DNA of 62,733 nt from an uncultured Lachnospiraceae bacterium (lineage in GTDB: Bacteria > Bacillota > Clostridia > Lachnospirales > Lachnospiraceae): NCBI GenBank assembly GCA_947624815.1, contig CANQME010000003.1:1-62733 (forward strand), given 5' to 3'. Shown piece by piece: positions 8,181 through 16,021 of this stretch. The translations under genes were made by a program, and so were the position numbers. Each line of letters starts with the position of its first letter. Position 1 is the stretch's first letter. Under the pieces are notes generated by a model. That model worked only from the letters and a program-made list of their open reading frames with translations. It made no database searches and was not told where the DNA came from.

Positions 8181-8963
8181 TTAGAGCCGGATCAGCTCCG
8201 CGCCCAGAAGCGCGACGTCCTCCTCCTGGTGTGTGGAAATGAGAACCATCCGTCCGGCGGTCTTCTCCAGAATATAGGAGATGACCGTCTGCCGCGTGTC
8301 TTCGTCTAGTCCGGTGAAGGGCTCGTCCATGAGCAGCACGTCATAGGGCGCCAGCAGCGCCCGGCAGATGGCGGTGCGGCGTTTCATGCCGCCGCTTAAG
8401 GTCGAGACGGGACGCGTGAGGGATTCTTCCGGCAGCAGCCGGGCCAGCTCCGAACGCACCTGCGCCTGGCTCAGAAGCTTCCCTGTGACCATCATGACGT
8501 TCTCGATGGGCGTAAACGCCTCGCAGAGCCGGTCCTCCTGGAAGACGGCAGAGAAACGCGGGAGGCTGCCTGCCCGCCCGCGGACGGCGCTGCCCGAAAC
8601 GTTTCGAGAAAGACGGGGGCTGTTCGCAGCGTTCTGTGGCTGGTGCCCGCTGTTCGCAGCGTTCTGCGGCTGTCGTTCACTGTCTGCAGCGTTCTGTGGC
8701 TGGCGCTCACTGGCCGAAGCGTGCTGTGGCAGGCGTTCATTGTCCGCAGCCCCGGACTGTCCGGAGCCGGCCGGATTCTCCCACAGGATGCTTCCTGCGT
8801 CTGCCTCTTCCAGCCCCATCAGCAGCCGCAGCAGCGTCGTCTTGCCGGAGCCGGACGGCCCCATCAGGCAGTAGACGCGGCCGCTTTCCATTTGCAGGTC
8901 GAATCCGTTTAATACGGAAAGCTCTGCGTAGGATTTACACAGATTGCGGACGGTCAGCTTCAT
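8181..8963 (-). CDS. ABC transporter ATP-binding protein, NitT/TauT type
   Basis: 260 residues from the ATG at 8963, which has AAAGGGGG nine bases upstream; a GTG three codons earlier is the alternative. Walker A GPSGSGKT is at 35-42, the Q-loop Q142 in FQEDRL, the signature LSGGM at 189-193, Walker B LLMDEP at 210-215 and the switch His at ~245. Between Walker A and the Q-loop there is an insert of ~50 residues (~75-125) made of 10-residue Gln/Asn/Ser-rich repeats. It is the energy subunit for the permease and binding protein genes upstream; its start overlaps the permease stop by about 29 bases. Confidence 0.92.
   Translation of the reverse strand: MKLTVRNLCKSYAELSVLNGFDLQMESGRVYCLMGPSGSGKTTLLRLLMGLEEADAGSILWENPAGSGQSGAADNERLPQHASASERQPQNAADSERQPQNAANSGHQPQNAANSPRLSRNVSGSAVRGRAGSLPRFSAVFQEDRLCEAFTPIENVMMVTGKLLSQAQVRSELARLLPEESLTRPVSTLSGGMKRRTAICRALLAPYDVLLMDEPFTGLDEDTRQTVISYILEKTAGRMVLISTHQEEDVALLGAELIRL
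8590..8755. repeat. In-frame 30-bp tandem repeat in the ABC ATPase gene
   Basis: Clear 30-bp units start at 8620, 8650, 8680 and 8710, with more degenerate units at 8590 and 8740. On the minus strand they encode 10-residue units like ERQPQNAADS. The insert falls in the beta subdomain between Walker A and the Q-loop, where ATPases tolerate loops. Confidence 0.92.
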
Positions 8964-9726
8964 GGGCCGCACCCCCTTTCCTCTGGAGGGCCGACAGAAG
9001 GGCCAGGAAAAGCCGCTCGAAGAGAGCGCTGATCACGATGACTACGAAGGTCCAGGCGAACAGATTCGCCGTATCCAGATAGATCTTCGACATGTAAAGA
9101 TTCTCGCCGATGGAGGCGGTCGGGATACCGATGACCTCCGCGGCGACGCCGGACTTCCAGCTCATGCCGAGGGCCACTCTGCAGCCGCTCAGAAGATACG
9201 GCAGCAGGGAGGGCAGGTAAATGTACCGAAACTGCTTAAGCGCCGGCATACGGAAGATCCGCGCCATCTCAAGCAGCTTCGGATCGGTGCTTTCCAGGCC
9301 CGCCAGCGTATTGACGTAGATCATGGGGAGCACCACGAGAAACGCGATGATCACCGCCAGATTCCGGGATCCGACCCAGATCAGCGCCAGGATCACGAAG
9401 GACGCCACCGGGATGGATTTCAGCAGTGAAAAAAGCGGCGCCAGAAGCTCCCGCAGGAACGGAAACCGGCAGGCCGCGCCGCCCAGCGCCAGTCCGCAGG
9501 CGAAGGCCAGCAAAAAGCCCAGGCTGATCCTGCCAAAGGAGTGGGCGACGGACAGCCAGAATTCCCCGGTAGGGATCAGGCGCAGAAGCGCCAGCCCGGC
9601 GTCCGCCGGGCCGACCAGAATGATGTTGTTGTGGATCAGCCATGCGGCCAGCTGCCAGATGAAGATCCAGAAAAGGATGATCAAAAGGCGCCGGCCGGCA
9701 GGTGAAATCGATGGATTCTGTTTCAT
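8935..9726 (-). CDS. ABC transporter permease, NitT/TauT (SsuC/TauC) type
   Basis: 263 residues with about six membrane segments. The cytoplasmic coupling region reads LLEMARIFRMPALKQFRYIYLPSLLPYLLSG (~157-187), and GMSWKSGVAAEVIG follows (~194-207), a pattern typical of the SsuC/TauC/ThiX group. It forms the channel of the importer encoded with its neighbours. Its start codon overlaps the stop codon of the binding protein by one base (TAATG), showing translational coupling. The substrate class of this family includes sulfonates, nitrate, riboflavin and pyrimidine thiamin precursors; which one applies is unclear. Confidence 0.92.
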   Translation of the reverse strand: MKQNPSISPAGRRLLIILFWIFIWQLAAWLIHNNIILVGPADAGLALLRLIPTGEFWLSVAHSFGRISLGFLLAFACGLALGGAACRFPFLRELLAPLFSLLKSIPVASFVILALIWVGSRNLAVIIAFLVVLPMIYVNTLAGLESTDPKLLEMARIFRMPALKQFRYIYLPSLLPYLLSGCRVALGMSWKSGVAAEVIGIPTASIGENLYMSKIYLDTANLFAWTFVVIVISALFERLFLALLSALQRKGGAAHEADRPQSV

Positions 9727-10889
9727 TACCGCTTATAATAGAATGCGTCGTCCGGCAGCTGCCCGCCAACGGAGGTGGGATCCTGGCTGAACAGGACATT
9801 CAGATAACCGGACAGCATTTCCTTCATCTCGTCGCCTTCGATGCAGACGATGCTGCAGTAAGGCAGGGCCTTCTGTGCTACCGGAGCTTTCTCGATGATT
9901 CCGAACTTGGCTACCAGCTCCGCGGCGGCCGCGACATCCTCGCCGGTAAAGGCCGCCGACTGCGCGTGCTCGTCCATGAACAGCTGAATCGCCGCAGCGG
10001 TCGTCTCATCCGCAAGCAGCTCGCTTCTGGCTACGGTCACGCCGGTCACCAGACTGCCGCCGTCTTCGGAAGCCGCATTGACCTTGTCCCATTCGGCGGT
10101 CAGGTCAAGGACGATCTTCAGGCTCTCGTTCTGCGCCATCGCCACGGTTACGAAGGGCTGGGGCAGAAGGCCGATGGCGTCCGCCTGCTCCTTTAAGACT
10201 GCCGCCACCTCGGTGGGCTCCGACTTGTATTCGATGGTCAGATCGTCGGCGGACATTCCGTTGGCGGACAGCAGGTACTGGAATACATAGTCCGGCGTGG
10301 TGCCCTTGCCGGTCATGTAAACGGTCTTGCCGGCCAGATCGGAGATGCCGGTGATCGAATCGTCGGCCGCCACCACATAGAGAACGCCAAGGGTGTTGAT
10401 GTTCAGGACGTTAACGCCCTGGTTCGTCTTCTGGTACAGGATCGACGCCATGTTGGCGGGTACCAGCGCGACGTCCAGATCGCCGGAGACCATCTTCGCC
10501 ACCAGCTCGGAGGCGTCGGCGACCATTGTAAATTCGTAGCTTCCTTCGGCTTCACCCTTCTCTTCCTGATCCATCAGGGAGACCAGACCCATGGAGGTCG
10601 GGCCCTTTAAGGAGCCGATCCGCAGCGTAACGCCGCTTCCGTCTGCGCCCGGCGCTTCCAGCGCGACATCCGACGAATCGGCGGCAGTGGTGGGAGCGTC
10701 TTCTGTGGGAGCCTCGATATTGGCCTCGGTTTCGGTCTCTGCGGCGGTCGTCTCCTCTGCGACGGTCGTCTCAGCAGCGGTCGTTGCCGCTGTCGTTGTG
10801 GTTTCTGTGTTGCCGGAGCTTCCCGAGCAGCCCGCCAGAAGGGCTGCGGTCATGGCGGCTGCCATGAAGACAGACATGGATTTTTTCAT
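9726..10889 (-). CDS. ABC transporter substrate-binding lipoprotein (NMT1/ThiY-like)
   Basis: 387 residues. A lipoprotein signal peptide ends at LLAGC with C21 as the lipidated residue. A Thr/Glu-rich linker (~28-75) tethers the binding domain to the membrane. The binding domain (~88-387) has the NMT1/SsuA-type features: RIGSLKGPTSMGLV, GDLDVALVPANMASILYQ, and ISDLAGKTVYMTGKGTTPDYVFQYLL. It captures the substrate for the permease and ATPase encoded downstream. No TPP riboswitch is seen in the leader, so a thiamin precursor role is not supported by regulation. Confidence 0.9.
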   Translation of the reverse strand: MKKSMSVFMAAAMTAALLAGCSGSSGNTETTTTAATTAAETTVAEETTAAETETEANIEAPTEDAPTTAADSSDVALEAPGADGSGVTLRIGSLKGPTSMGLVSLMDQEEKGEAEGSYEFTMVADASELVAKMVSGDLDVALVPANMASILYQKTNQGVNVLNINTLGVLYVVAADDSITGISDLAGKTVYMTGKGTTPDYVFQYLLSANGMSADDLTIEYKSEPTEVAAVLKEQADAIGLLPQPFVTVAMAQNESLKIVLDLTAEWDKVNAASEDGGSLVTGVTVARSELLADETTAAAIQLFMDEHAQSAAFTGEDVAAAAELVAKFGIIEKAPVAQKALPYCSIVCIEGDEMKEMLSGYLNVLFSQDPTSVGGQLPDDAFYYKR

Positions 10890-11075
10890 AATAATAGTTC
10901 CTCGCTTTCTTTTCTTCTCTGTCAGGGAATCCCTTTCAGGTGAGTGTGCGTGGCTGCGGCCTGCAGATGCGTGATCCCCGCGCCGTCCTGCCGTGCCGCA
11001 TCGCCGGGAACCCGTTGAATAGGCTTATGCAGAACGCGCGAAACTACCGTCAGGTGGTCCGCGGCCAACGAGCCT
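10890..11075 (-). other. Long GC-rich leader of the ABC importer operon
   Basis: About 180 bases lie between the predicted -10 box and the binding-protein start. The region is GC-rich with many short complementary segments. I could not match it to a riboswitch class I know (TPP, purine, guanidine, SAM, THF and ZTP were considered). The last 25 bases before the start are purine-rich and hold the ribosome binding site. No open frame of note is present. Confidence 0.4.
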
Positions 11076-11104
11076 AGTATAGCACAAAGAAGATGGTTCG
11101 TCCA
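11076..11104 (-). promoter_or_regulatory. Putative promoter of the ABC importer operon
   Basis: On the minus strand a good -10 box TATACT (11081-11076) is preceded at 17 bp by a poor -35 box TGGACG. It is divergent from the folC promoter about 70 bases away. Confidence 0.4.
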
Positions 11105-11149
11105 GAGGGAACTTGTGCGGGAATTGTCGCATTCTGCGAAAAAAACCAG

Positions 11150-11178
11150 TTGGCATTGTCCGGATATTATATTATAAT
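11150..11178 (+). promoter_or_regulatory. Promoter of the folC operon
   Basis: TTGGCA (11150-11155), a 17-bp spacer and a perfect TATAAT (11173-11178). Transcription would begin near 11185, about 70 bases before folC. Confidence 0.75.
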
Positions 11179-11254
11179 CTTCCTATGGACACCCGATAAC
11201 GTGTGCGGCCGGAACGGCGGTGGGGGCGGCGGCGCATCCTGAGAGGATTTTGGC

Positions 11255-12571
11255 ATGAATACGATCGAAGAATACCTGAACAACATTCCCATGTGGGCTG
11301 ATCGGAAGAACAGTCTGTCCGATATCCGCCGCTGCCTTGAGATGCTGGGCAATCCGGACGACTCCATGCGGATCATCCATGTGGCCGGAACCAACGGCAA
11401 AGGCTCTGTCTGCGCGTATCTGACCGCCATGCTCTGTGAGGCAGGCTTCTCAGTGGGGACGTTCATTTCCCCGCATCTGGAGACGACGAGGGAGCGGTTC
11501 CTGTTCGACGGAGAGATGGTTGACGAGGTCCTGTACGAGGAAGCCTTCGACCGGGTGAAGGCGCTGTCGGAGCAGATGATGGAGGAAGGGCTGAACCCGC
11601 CCACTTATTTTGAATTCCTGTTTTACATGTGCATGGTGATGAATGAGCGGCGGAGGCCGGATTTCCTGATCCTGGAGACGGGGCTGGGCGGGCGGCTGGA
11701 TGTGACGAATGTGATCCGGCATCCGGTGCTTACGGTCCTCACTTCGATCAGCATGGACCACATGCAGTATCTGGGCAATACCCTGGCGGAGATCGCTTCC
11801 GAGAAGGCCGGGATCCTAAAGCCGGGCGTACCGGCGGTCTACGACGCTTCCTGCCGGGAGGGCGCCGCCGTGATCGAACGGAGGGCGAACAGCCTGGGGT
11901 GTCCGCTATACGCGGTGAATCATGAGGACTATACGCTTCTGGAACGCGGTTTGGACGGCCCGCGGATCTCGATCCGGACCGTGGACGGCGGGCAGGTGGT
12001 GGTATCGGTGCCTTCCCAGGCCGAGTACCAGATGATCAATGTGACCGTGGCGGTCCGCGCCGTGGGCGTGCTGCGCAGACGCGGGATCGCATGGCTGTCG
12101 CCGGACGACGTGATCCGCGGCATCCGTCACAGCTACTGGCCGGGACGGATGGAAGAGGTGCTGCCGGGGGTCTGGTTGGACGGCGCGCATAATGAAGGCG
12201 GCGTCGCGGCGCTGGCGGATACGATTAAGCGGATGCAGAAGGAGACGGGGAAGGACGTGTCCCTGATGTTCGGGGCCATGTCGGACAAGGCCCATGAGGT
12301 CATGATCCGGCGGCTCTGCGAGGGGATCCGCATAAGCCGCGTCACCATAGCGGGGATGGACAACGCACGGTACGCCGACACGGACCAGCTGGCGGAGGAA
12401 TTCCGCGCCGGCCTGGACTGCCCGGTGACGGTGTGCCGGACGGTCGAGGAAGCCTGGGAGGAATTTCTGAAGCACCGGGGAGACGGTCTGGCGTTTTGCG
12501 CCGGCTCCCTGTATCTGGTGGGGGCGGTCAGAAGTTTGCTGAACGAGGAGAATGAACATGATCAATTTTGA
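11255..12571 (+). CDS. folC: Folylpolyglutamate synthase / dihydrofolate synthase
   Basis: 438 residues, the normal FolC length. The ATP-binding loop is VAGTNGKGSVCAYL (~44-57), followed by SPHLETTRERF and the LETGLGGRLDVTNV block (~133-146) and DHMQYLGNTLAEIASEKAGI (~168-187). The C-terminal Mur-ligase domain contains WPGRMEEVLPGVWLDGAHNEGGV (~294-316). It adds glutamate to folates in the cytoplasm. GAGAGG lies before the start. The stop overlaps the start of the next small gene, so it heads a three-gene operon. Confidence 0.95.
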   Translation: MNTIEEYLNNIPMWADRKNSLSDIRRCLEMLGNPDDSMRIIHVAGTNGKGSVCAYLTAMLCEAGFSVGTFISPHLETTRERFLFDGEMVDEVLYEEAFDRVKALSEQMMEEGLNPPTYFEFLFYMCMVMNERRRPDFLILETGLGGRLDVTNVIRHPVLTVLTSISMDHMQYLGNTLAEIASEKAGILKPGVPAVYDASCREGAAVIERRANSLGCPLYAVNHEDYTLLERGLDGPRISIRTVDGGQVVVSVPSQAEYQMINVTVAVRAVGVLRRRGIAWLSPDDVIRGIRHSYWPGRMEEVLPGVWLDGAHNEGGVAALADTIKRMQKETGKDVSLMFGAMSDKAHEVMIRRLCEGIRISRVTIAGMDNARYADTDQLAEEFRAGLDCPVTVCRTVEEAWEEFLKHRGDGLAFCAGSLYLVGAVRSLLNEENEHDQF

Positions 12572-12713
12572 AGAGGAATTGAGCCATTTTAAACCGAGCC
12601 TTGAGGTGGAGCAGGTGGAGGACGCCATTGTGGACAGCGATCTGACGGATATGGCGGATATCATGATGAGTCTGATCAGGGAAGGCAGCGAGAGCAAGAA
12701 GAGAAATGAGTAG
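12558..12713 (+). CDS. Small acidic protein, function unknown
   Basis: A 51-residue frame from the ATG at 12558, which has GAGGAG seven bases upstream; an in-frame ATG at 12552 is an alternative. The product is acidic at its start and middle (INFEEELSHFKPSLEVEQVEDAI) and basic at its end (SKKRNE), and is probably helical. It overlaps the folC stop by 14 bases and the TPR gene start by 8 bases, the arrangement of a translationally coupled operon. I recognise no domain. The two overlaps and good ribosome binding site support a real gene; it may work with the TPR membrane protein. Confidence 0.65.
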   Translation: MINFEEELSHFKPSLEVEQVEDAIVDSDLTDMADIMMSLIREGSESKKRNE

Positions 12714-14022
12714 ACCGGTGAACTACGCGGAGAAATGCAGCCGTATTTCCAACGCGTTCTATAACGCGGGACTGGAAAAGGCGCAGATCAGAGATCTGAC
12801 GGGGGCTTCCCAGTGTCTGAAGAGGAGCCTCGCGTTCGATAAATACAATACAAACGCCCGCAACCTGCTGGGCCTGATCTATTACGAGATCGGCGAGACG
12901 GCCGAGGCTCTGGTTCAGTGGGTCATCAGCAGCAACCTGAAGCAGGAGCAGAACCGGGCGGCCCACTATATCTATGAGATCCAGGGAAAGCCCGGCAGGC
13001 TGGAGGACGAGAGCGTCCATATCCGCCGCTACAACCAGGCCCTGATCCAGGCCCAGAACGACAATCCGGATCTGGCGATCCTGCAGCTGGGCCGGGTGGT
13101 GGACCATAAGCCCAATTTTGTGAAGGCCCATATGCTTCTGGCCCTTCTGTATATCGGCCGGGAGGATTACGCCAGGGCGGGCAAGTCTCTGTACCGGGTG
13201 CTGCAGATCGACAAGAACAATCCCAAGGCTCTCTGGTACATGTCCGTCGTCAAGAGCCATACGGGCCGTGCGGATGTGGAGAAACGAAAGCTGAAGAATG
13301 CATTTTCCCACCATCAGATGCAGGACGACGATATCATCCTGCCGCCCAGCTACAGGGAGAATACGGGCTGGCAGATGGTGCTGCATATCGTCGCCGGACT
13401 GGCGATGGGAGCGGCGGTGATCTTCTTCCTGGTCATGCCGGCCAGGGAGGAGCAGTTAAACGACAGCCATAACCGGGAAATGTCCCAGGTGCTGGAGCAG
13501 GTGAACCAGAAGAGCATGGAGATCGACGAGATGGAGGCGTCCGTGACGGCCATGGAGTCGGAGCGGGACGCGGCTGCCGCTGAGCTTCAGGAGATCATGG
13601 ACGAGAACGGCGGCGTGCTGAGCCAGTATCAGCAGCTGGCGCATATCCTCCGCGCCTATAAGGCGGATGATTTCCCGACGGCGGTGGAGCTTTATACCGG
13701 GCTGAATCCGGAGGCGATCAGTGACGAGGGAATGCAGGCGATCATCGCCGAGATCAGGCAGGATATGGAGGAGAGAGGCTATCAGGTGCTGGCGGACCTG
13801 GCCGGACAGGCCCGGGATGCGGGGAATACGGATCTGGCGCTTGATTATTACCAGAAAAGCCTGAATATCAAGGCGGACAATCCCCAGGTTCTCTATGATA
13901 TGGCCATGGTCTACCAGAGCCGCGAAGAGGAAGAACGGGCCAACGAGCTGTTCGGGCAGGTGATCTTAAACTATCCAGACACGGAGCTGGCCGCGAAGGC
14001 GAAGGAGGCCAGGGGCTACTAG
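12706..14022 (+). CDS. Membrane-anchored TPR protein
   Basis: 438 residues. The N-terminal cytoplasmic part (~1-220) has several TPR-like helix pairs, for example DLTGASQCLKRSLAFDKYNTNARNLLGLIYYEIGE and DYARAGKSLYRVLQIDKNNPKALW. A single membrane span lies at ~226-245 (VLHIVAGLAMGAAVIFFLVM), then a coiled coil (~250-300, rich in Glu/Met/Gln), then further TPR units near the end (LALDYYQKSLNIKADNPQVLYDMAMVYQ). It probably scaffolds proteins at the membrane. It is co-transcribed with folC and the small gene. No catalytic motif is visible. Confidence 0.8.
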   Translation: MSRPVNYAEKCSRISNAFYNAGLEKAQIRDLTGASQCLKRSLAFDKYNTNARNLLGLIYYEIGETAEALVQWVISSNLKQEQNRAAHYIYEIQGKPGRLEDESVHIRRYNQALIQAQNDNPDLAILQLGRVVDHKPNFVKAHMLLALLYIGREDYARAGKSLYRVLQIDKNNPKALWYMSVVKSHTGRADVEKRKLKNAFSHHQMQDDDIILPPSYRENTGWQMVLHIVAGLAMGAAVIFFLVMPAREEQLNDSHNREMSQVLEQVNQKSMEIDEMEASVTAMESERDAAAAELQEIMDENGGVLSQYQQLAHILRAYKADDFPTAVELYTGLNPEAISDEGMQAIIAEIRQDMEERGYQVLADLAGQARDAGNTDLALDYYQKSLNIKADNPQVLYDMAMVYQSREEEERANELFGQVILNYPDTELAAKAKEARGY

Positions 14023-14142
14023 AACCGCCGGGAACCGGGCCGGGCGGGCCTTCGGACCGGCGCGCTTCGGCGGCGACGGATAAGGAGCGGCAGCGGCCTG
14101 CGGACAGACAAAGGATCAGACTGGAAACAGCAGAATACAGAC

Positions 14143-14171
14143 AGAGGAAAGAAGTCGTTACGGAAGAATCC
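14143..14171 (+). promoter_or_regulatory. Sigma-H-like promoter of the spoIIA operon
   Basis: AGAGGAAAG (14143-14151), 11 bases, then GAAGAATCC (14163-14171). This fits the known sigma-H pattern RNAGGAWWW-N11/12-RNNGAATWW except for the last bases of each box. In Bacillus the spoIIA operon is sigma-H dependent, so position and pattern agree. Confidence 0.7.
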
Positions 14172-14191
14172 AGAGGAGACGGCTTCTTTTT
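14148..14191 (+). terminator. Terminator of the folC-TPR operon
   Basis: An arm AAGAAGTCGT (14149-14158) pairs with ACGGCTTCTT (14179-14188) and T residues follow. It overlaps the sigma-H-like promoter: the promoter's start point falls in the loop, so sporulation transcripts would not contain the full hairpin. Confidence 0.65.
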
Positions 14192-14221
14192 GTGCGCTAA
14201 AATCAGGAAGGGAGAAGAATC

Positions 14222-14563
14222 ATGGGAGAGATATCTTTTTTGTATGAAGCGAAGGGGCAGGTGCTGGTGATCCATCTGCCGAAGGAGTTTGACCACCATA
14301 ATTCCAGGGATCTGCGGTATGAGACGGATCTGCTGCTGTCGGAGAACTATGTGCGGCGGATGGTGTTCGATTTCTCCAGGACCGTGTTCATGGATTCCAC
14401 CGGCGTCGGGATCCTGCTGAACCGCTATAAGCAGATGCAGAGGAGCGGAGGAACGGCCGCGATCTACGGAGCCAACGCCCAGATCCGGCGGGTGCTGGCG
14501 CTGGGCGGCGTGGCGAAGCTGATGCCGGAGTTTTCGTCGAAGGAAGCGGCGCTTCTGGGATGA
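14222..14563 (+). CDS. spoIIAA: Anti-sigma F factor antagonist SpoIIAA
   Basis: 113 residues forming one STAS domain, the usual size. The regulatory serine lies in FMDSTGVGILLNRYK (~59-73); SpoIIAB phosphorylates it and SpoIIE removes the phosphate. Unphosphorylated protein frees sigma F from SpoIIAB in the forespore. It is first in the spoIIAA-spoIIAB-sigF operon and has GGAAGGGAG upstream of its start. Confidence 0.96.
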   Translation: MGEISFLYEAKGQVLVIHLPKEFDHHNSRDLRYETDLLLSENYVRRMVFDFSRTVFMDSTGVGILLNRYKQMQRSGGTAAIYGANAQIRRVLALGGVAKLMPEFSSKEAALLG

Positions 14564-14613
14564 GGGATCCCATGAGGACCGTCCGCTTTGGGCTGGAAGA
14601 GGAGGAAGAAAAA

Positions 14614-15207
14614 ATGGGTCGGACAGAGACAAACATGGACAGACCGGAGGCGCTGCCGGGGAAGGAGCCTGCGTCGAGACTGCCGGGACAGGAGCCGGCG
14701 TCGAGACTGCCGGGACAGGAGCCGGCGCCAGGACTGCCGGGGAAGGAGACAGGCTCCGGACGTTCGGAGCAGGGGACGGCGAATCGGCTGACCGAGACCA
14801 TGCGGCTGCAGATTGAGAGCCGTTCCCGCAACGAGGAGTTCGCCCGGGTCGTGGTGGCGGCTTTCGCCAGCCGCCTGGATCCCACGCTGATGGAAATCGA
14901 CGATCTGAAGACGGCGGTCTCCGAAGCGGTGACCAACGCGGTGATCCACGGATACGGCGGCGGTGAGGGGATCATTTACATAGAGGCGTCCGTTTGCGGC
15001 AGGGAGCTGACCGTGACCGTGCGGGATACCGGCGTGGGGATACCGGATATCCCGAAGGCCATGGAACCCATGTTCACCACGGACCGTACCGGCGAACGCT
15101 CCGGTATGGGCTTCGCGTTCATGGAAGCCTTTATGGATCAGGTGGAGGTGCGTTCGGAGGTTGGACGCGGAACAGCCGTCACCATGAAAAAGCAGATGGG
15201 CGGGTGA
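14614..15207 (+). CDS. spoIIAB: Anti-sigma F factor / serine kinase SpoIIAB, with N-terminal repeat extension
   Basis: 197 residues from the ATG at 14614, chosen for the AGGAGG eight bases upstream; an earlier ATG at 14560 would overlap spoIIAA. The conserved GHKL kinase core begins near residue 63 (MRLQIESRSRNEEFARVVVAAF) and has the N-box VSEAVTNAVIHGYGGG, the G1 box VRDTGVGIPD and the G2 box ERSGMGFAFME. Typical SpoIIAB is about 145 residues. The extra ~60 residues at the N-terminus hold four 9-residue repeats (LPGQEPASR type, ~14-49). It phosphorylates SpoIIAA and sequesters sigma F. No ribosome binding site precedes the core methionine, so the extension is probably made. Confidence 0.93.
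   Translation: MGRTETNMDRPEALPGKEPASRLPGQEPASRLPGQEPAPGLPGKETGSGRSEQGTANRLTETMRLQIESRSRNEEFARVVVAAFASRLDPTLMEIDDLKTAVSEAVTNAVIHGYGGGEGIIYIEASVCGRELTVTVRDTGVGIPDIPKAMEPMFTTDRTGERSGMGFAFMEAFMDQVEVRSEVGRGTAVTMKKQMGG
14653..14760. repeat. In-frame 27-bp tandem repeat in spoIIAB
   Basis: Four 27-bp units start at 14653, 14680, 14707 and 14734. Units two and three are nearly identical to each other. They encode nine residues each (LPGKEPASR, LPGQEPASR, LPGQEPAPG, LPGKETGSG). Confidence 0.95.
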
Positions 15208-15211
15208 GCGC

Positions 15212-15931
15212 ATGGATGAGACGATGGTGCTTATCACCAGGGCACACCAGGGAGATAAAGCGGCCCGTGACCGGCTTGTATGTGACAATATGGGTCTGGT
15301 CTGGAGTATCGTGAGACGATTCGCGGGCCGGGGATACGACGTGGAGGACCTGTTTCAGATAGGCAGCATCGGACTGATGAAGGCGGTGGACAAATTTGAC
15401 TTAAGCTATGAGGTGCGTTTCTCCACTTACGCGGTGCCTATGATCACCGGGGAGATCAAGCGATTTCTGCGGGACGACGGGCTGATCAAGGTGAGCCGGT
15501 CCCTTAAGGAAATGGGCGTCCGCGTGGCTGCCGTGCGGGAGAGTCTGAGCGGAACCTATGGGCGGGAGCCGACGGTGGAGGAGATCGCCAGGCAGATCGG
15601 GGCCAGCAAGGAAGAAGTAGCCGCATCCATCGAAGCGGGGGCGGAGGTGGAGTCCCTTTATAAGAGCGTAGGGCAGAATGAGGAGGCGGGGCTGTGCCTG
15701 ATGGACCGGATTGAGGATCCGGATGAATCCCAGGAGCAGCTTTTGAACCGGATGGTTCTGAAGAATCTGATCGAGGAGCTGGGAGAGAAGGAGAAAGAGA
15801 TTATCATGCGGAGGTATTTTGAGAATCAGACGCAGATGCAGGTGGCGGATGCTTTGGGAATCTCGCAGGTGCAGGTGTCGCGGCTGGAGAAGCGGATACT
15901 GAGGGAGATGAGGGAGAGGTTTTCGCAGTGA
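15212..15931 (+). CDS. sigF: RNA polymerase sigma-F factor
   Basis: 239 residues. Region 2 contains DNMGLVWSIVRRFAGRGYDVEDLFQIGSIGLMKAVDKFD and STYAVPMITGEIKRFLRDDG (-10 recognition). Region 3 is at ~100-140. Region 4 ends with an HTH in QTQMQVADALGISQVQVSRLEKRIL. It directs early forespore transcription and is held by SpoIIAB until activation. It starts five bases after the spoIIAB stop, giving the canonical spoIIA operon. SigF and SigG are close relatives; the operon position identifies this as SigF. Confidence 0.96.
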   Translation: MDETMVLITRAHQGDKAARDRLVCDNMGLVWSIVRRFAGRGYDVEDLFQIGSIGLMKAVDKFDLSYEVRFSTYAVPMITGEIKRFLRDDGLIKVSRSLKEMGVRVAAVRESLSGTYGREPTVEEIARQIGASKEEVAASIEAGAEVESLYKSVGQNEEAGLCLMDRIEDPDESQEQLLNRMVLKNLIEELGEKEKEIIMRRYFENQTQMQVADALGISQVQVSRLEKRILREMRERFSQ

Positions 15932-15958
15932 ACAACGCATTCAGGTATCTATGTGTTC

Positions 15959-15987
15959 GCATATTTTGAGGAAAGAAGGCCATACTA
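15959..15987 (+). promoter_or_regulatory. Sigma-G-like promoter of the spoVA genes
   Basis: GCATA (15959-15963), a 17-base spacer and CATACTA (15981-15987). This fits the sigma-G pattern GYATR-N17/18-CATNNTA. In Bacillus spoVA is sigma-G dependent. The start point would be near 15994, about 28 bases before the 43-residue frame. Confidence 0.75.
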
Positions 15988-16021
15988 GCTTTCATAAAGA
16001 AGTGATGAGGAAGTGATCGGT

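Noticed and set aside
10740-10815. Thr/Ala/Glu-rich stretch of the NMT1-like lipoprotein as another minisatellite
   Set aside because: Low-complexity linkers after the lipidated cysteine are normal in lipoproteins, and no fixed nucleotide period is clear.
14560-14613. spoIIAB start at 14560
   Set aside because: It would overlap the spoIIAA stop but lacks a well-spaced ribosome binding site, whereas 14614 has AGGAGG at eight bases.
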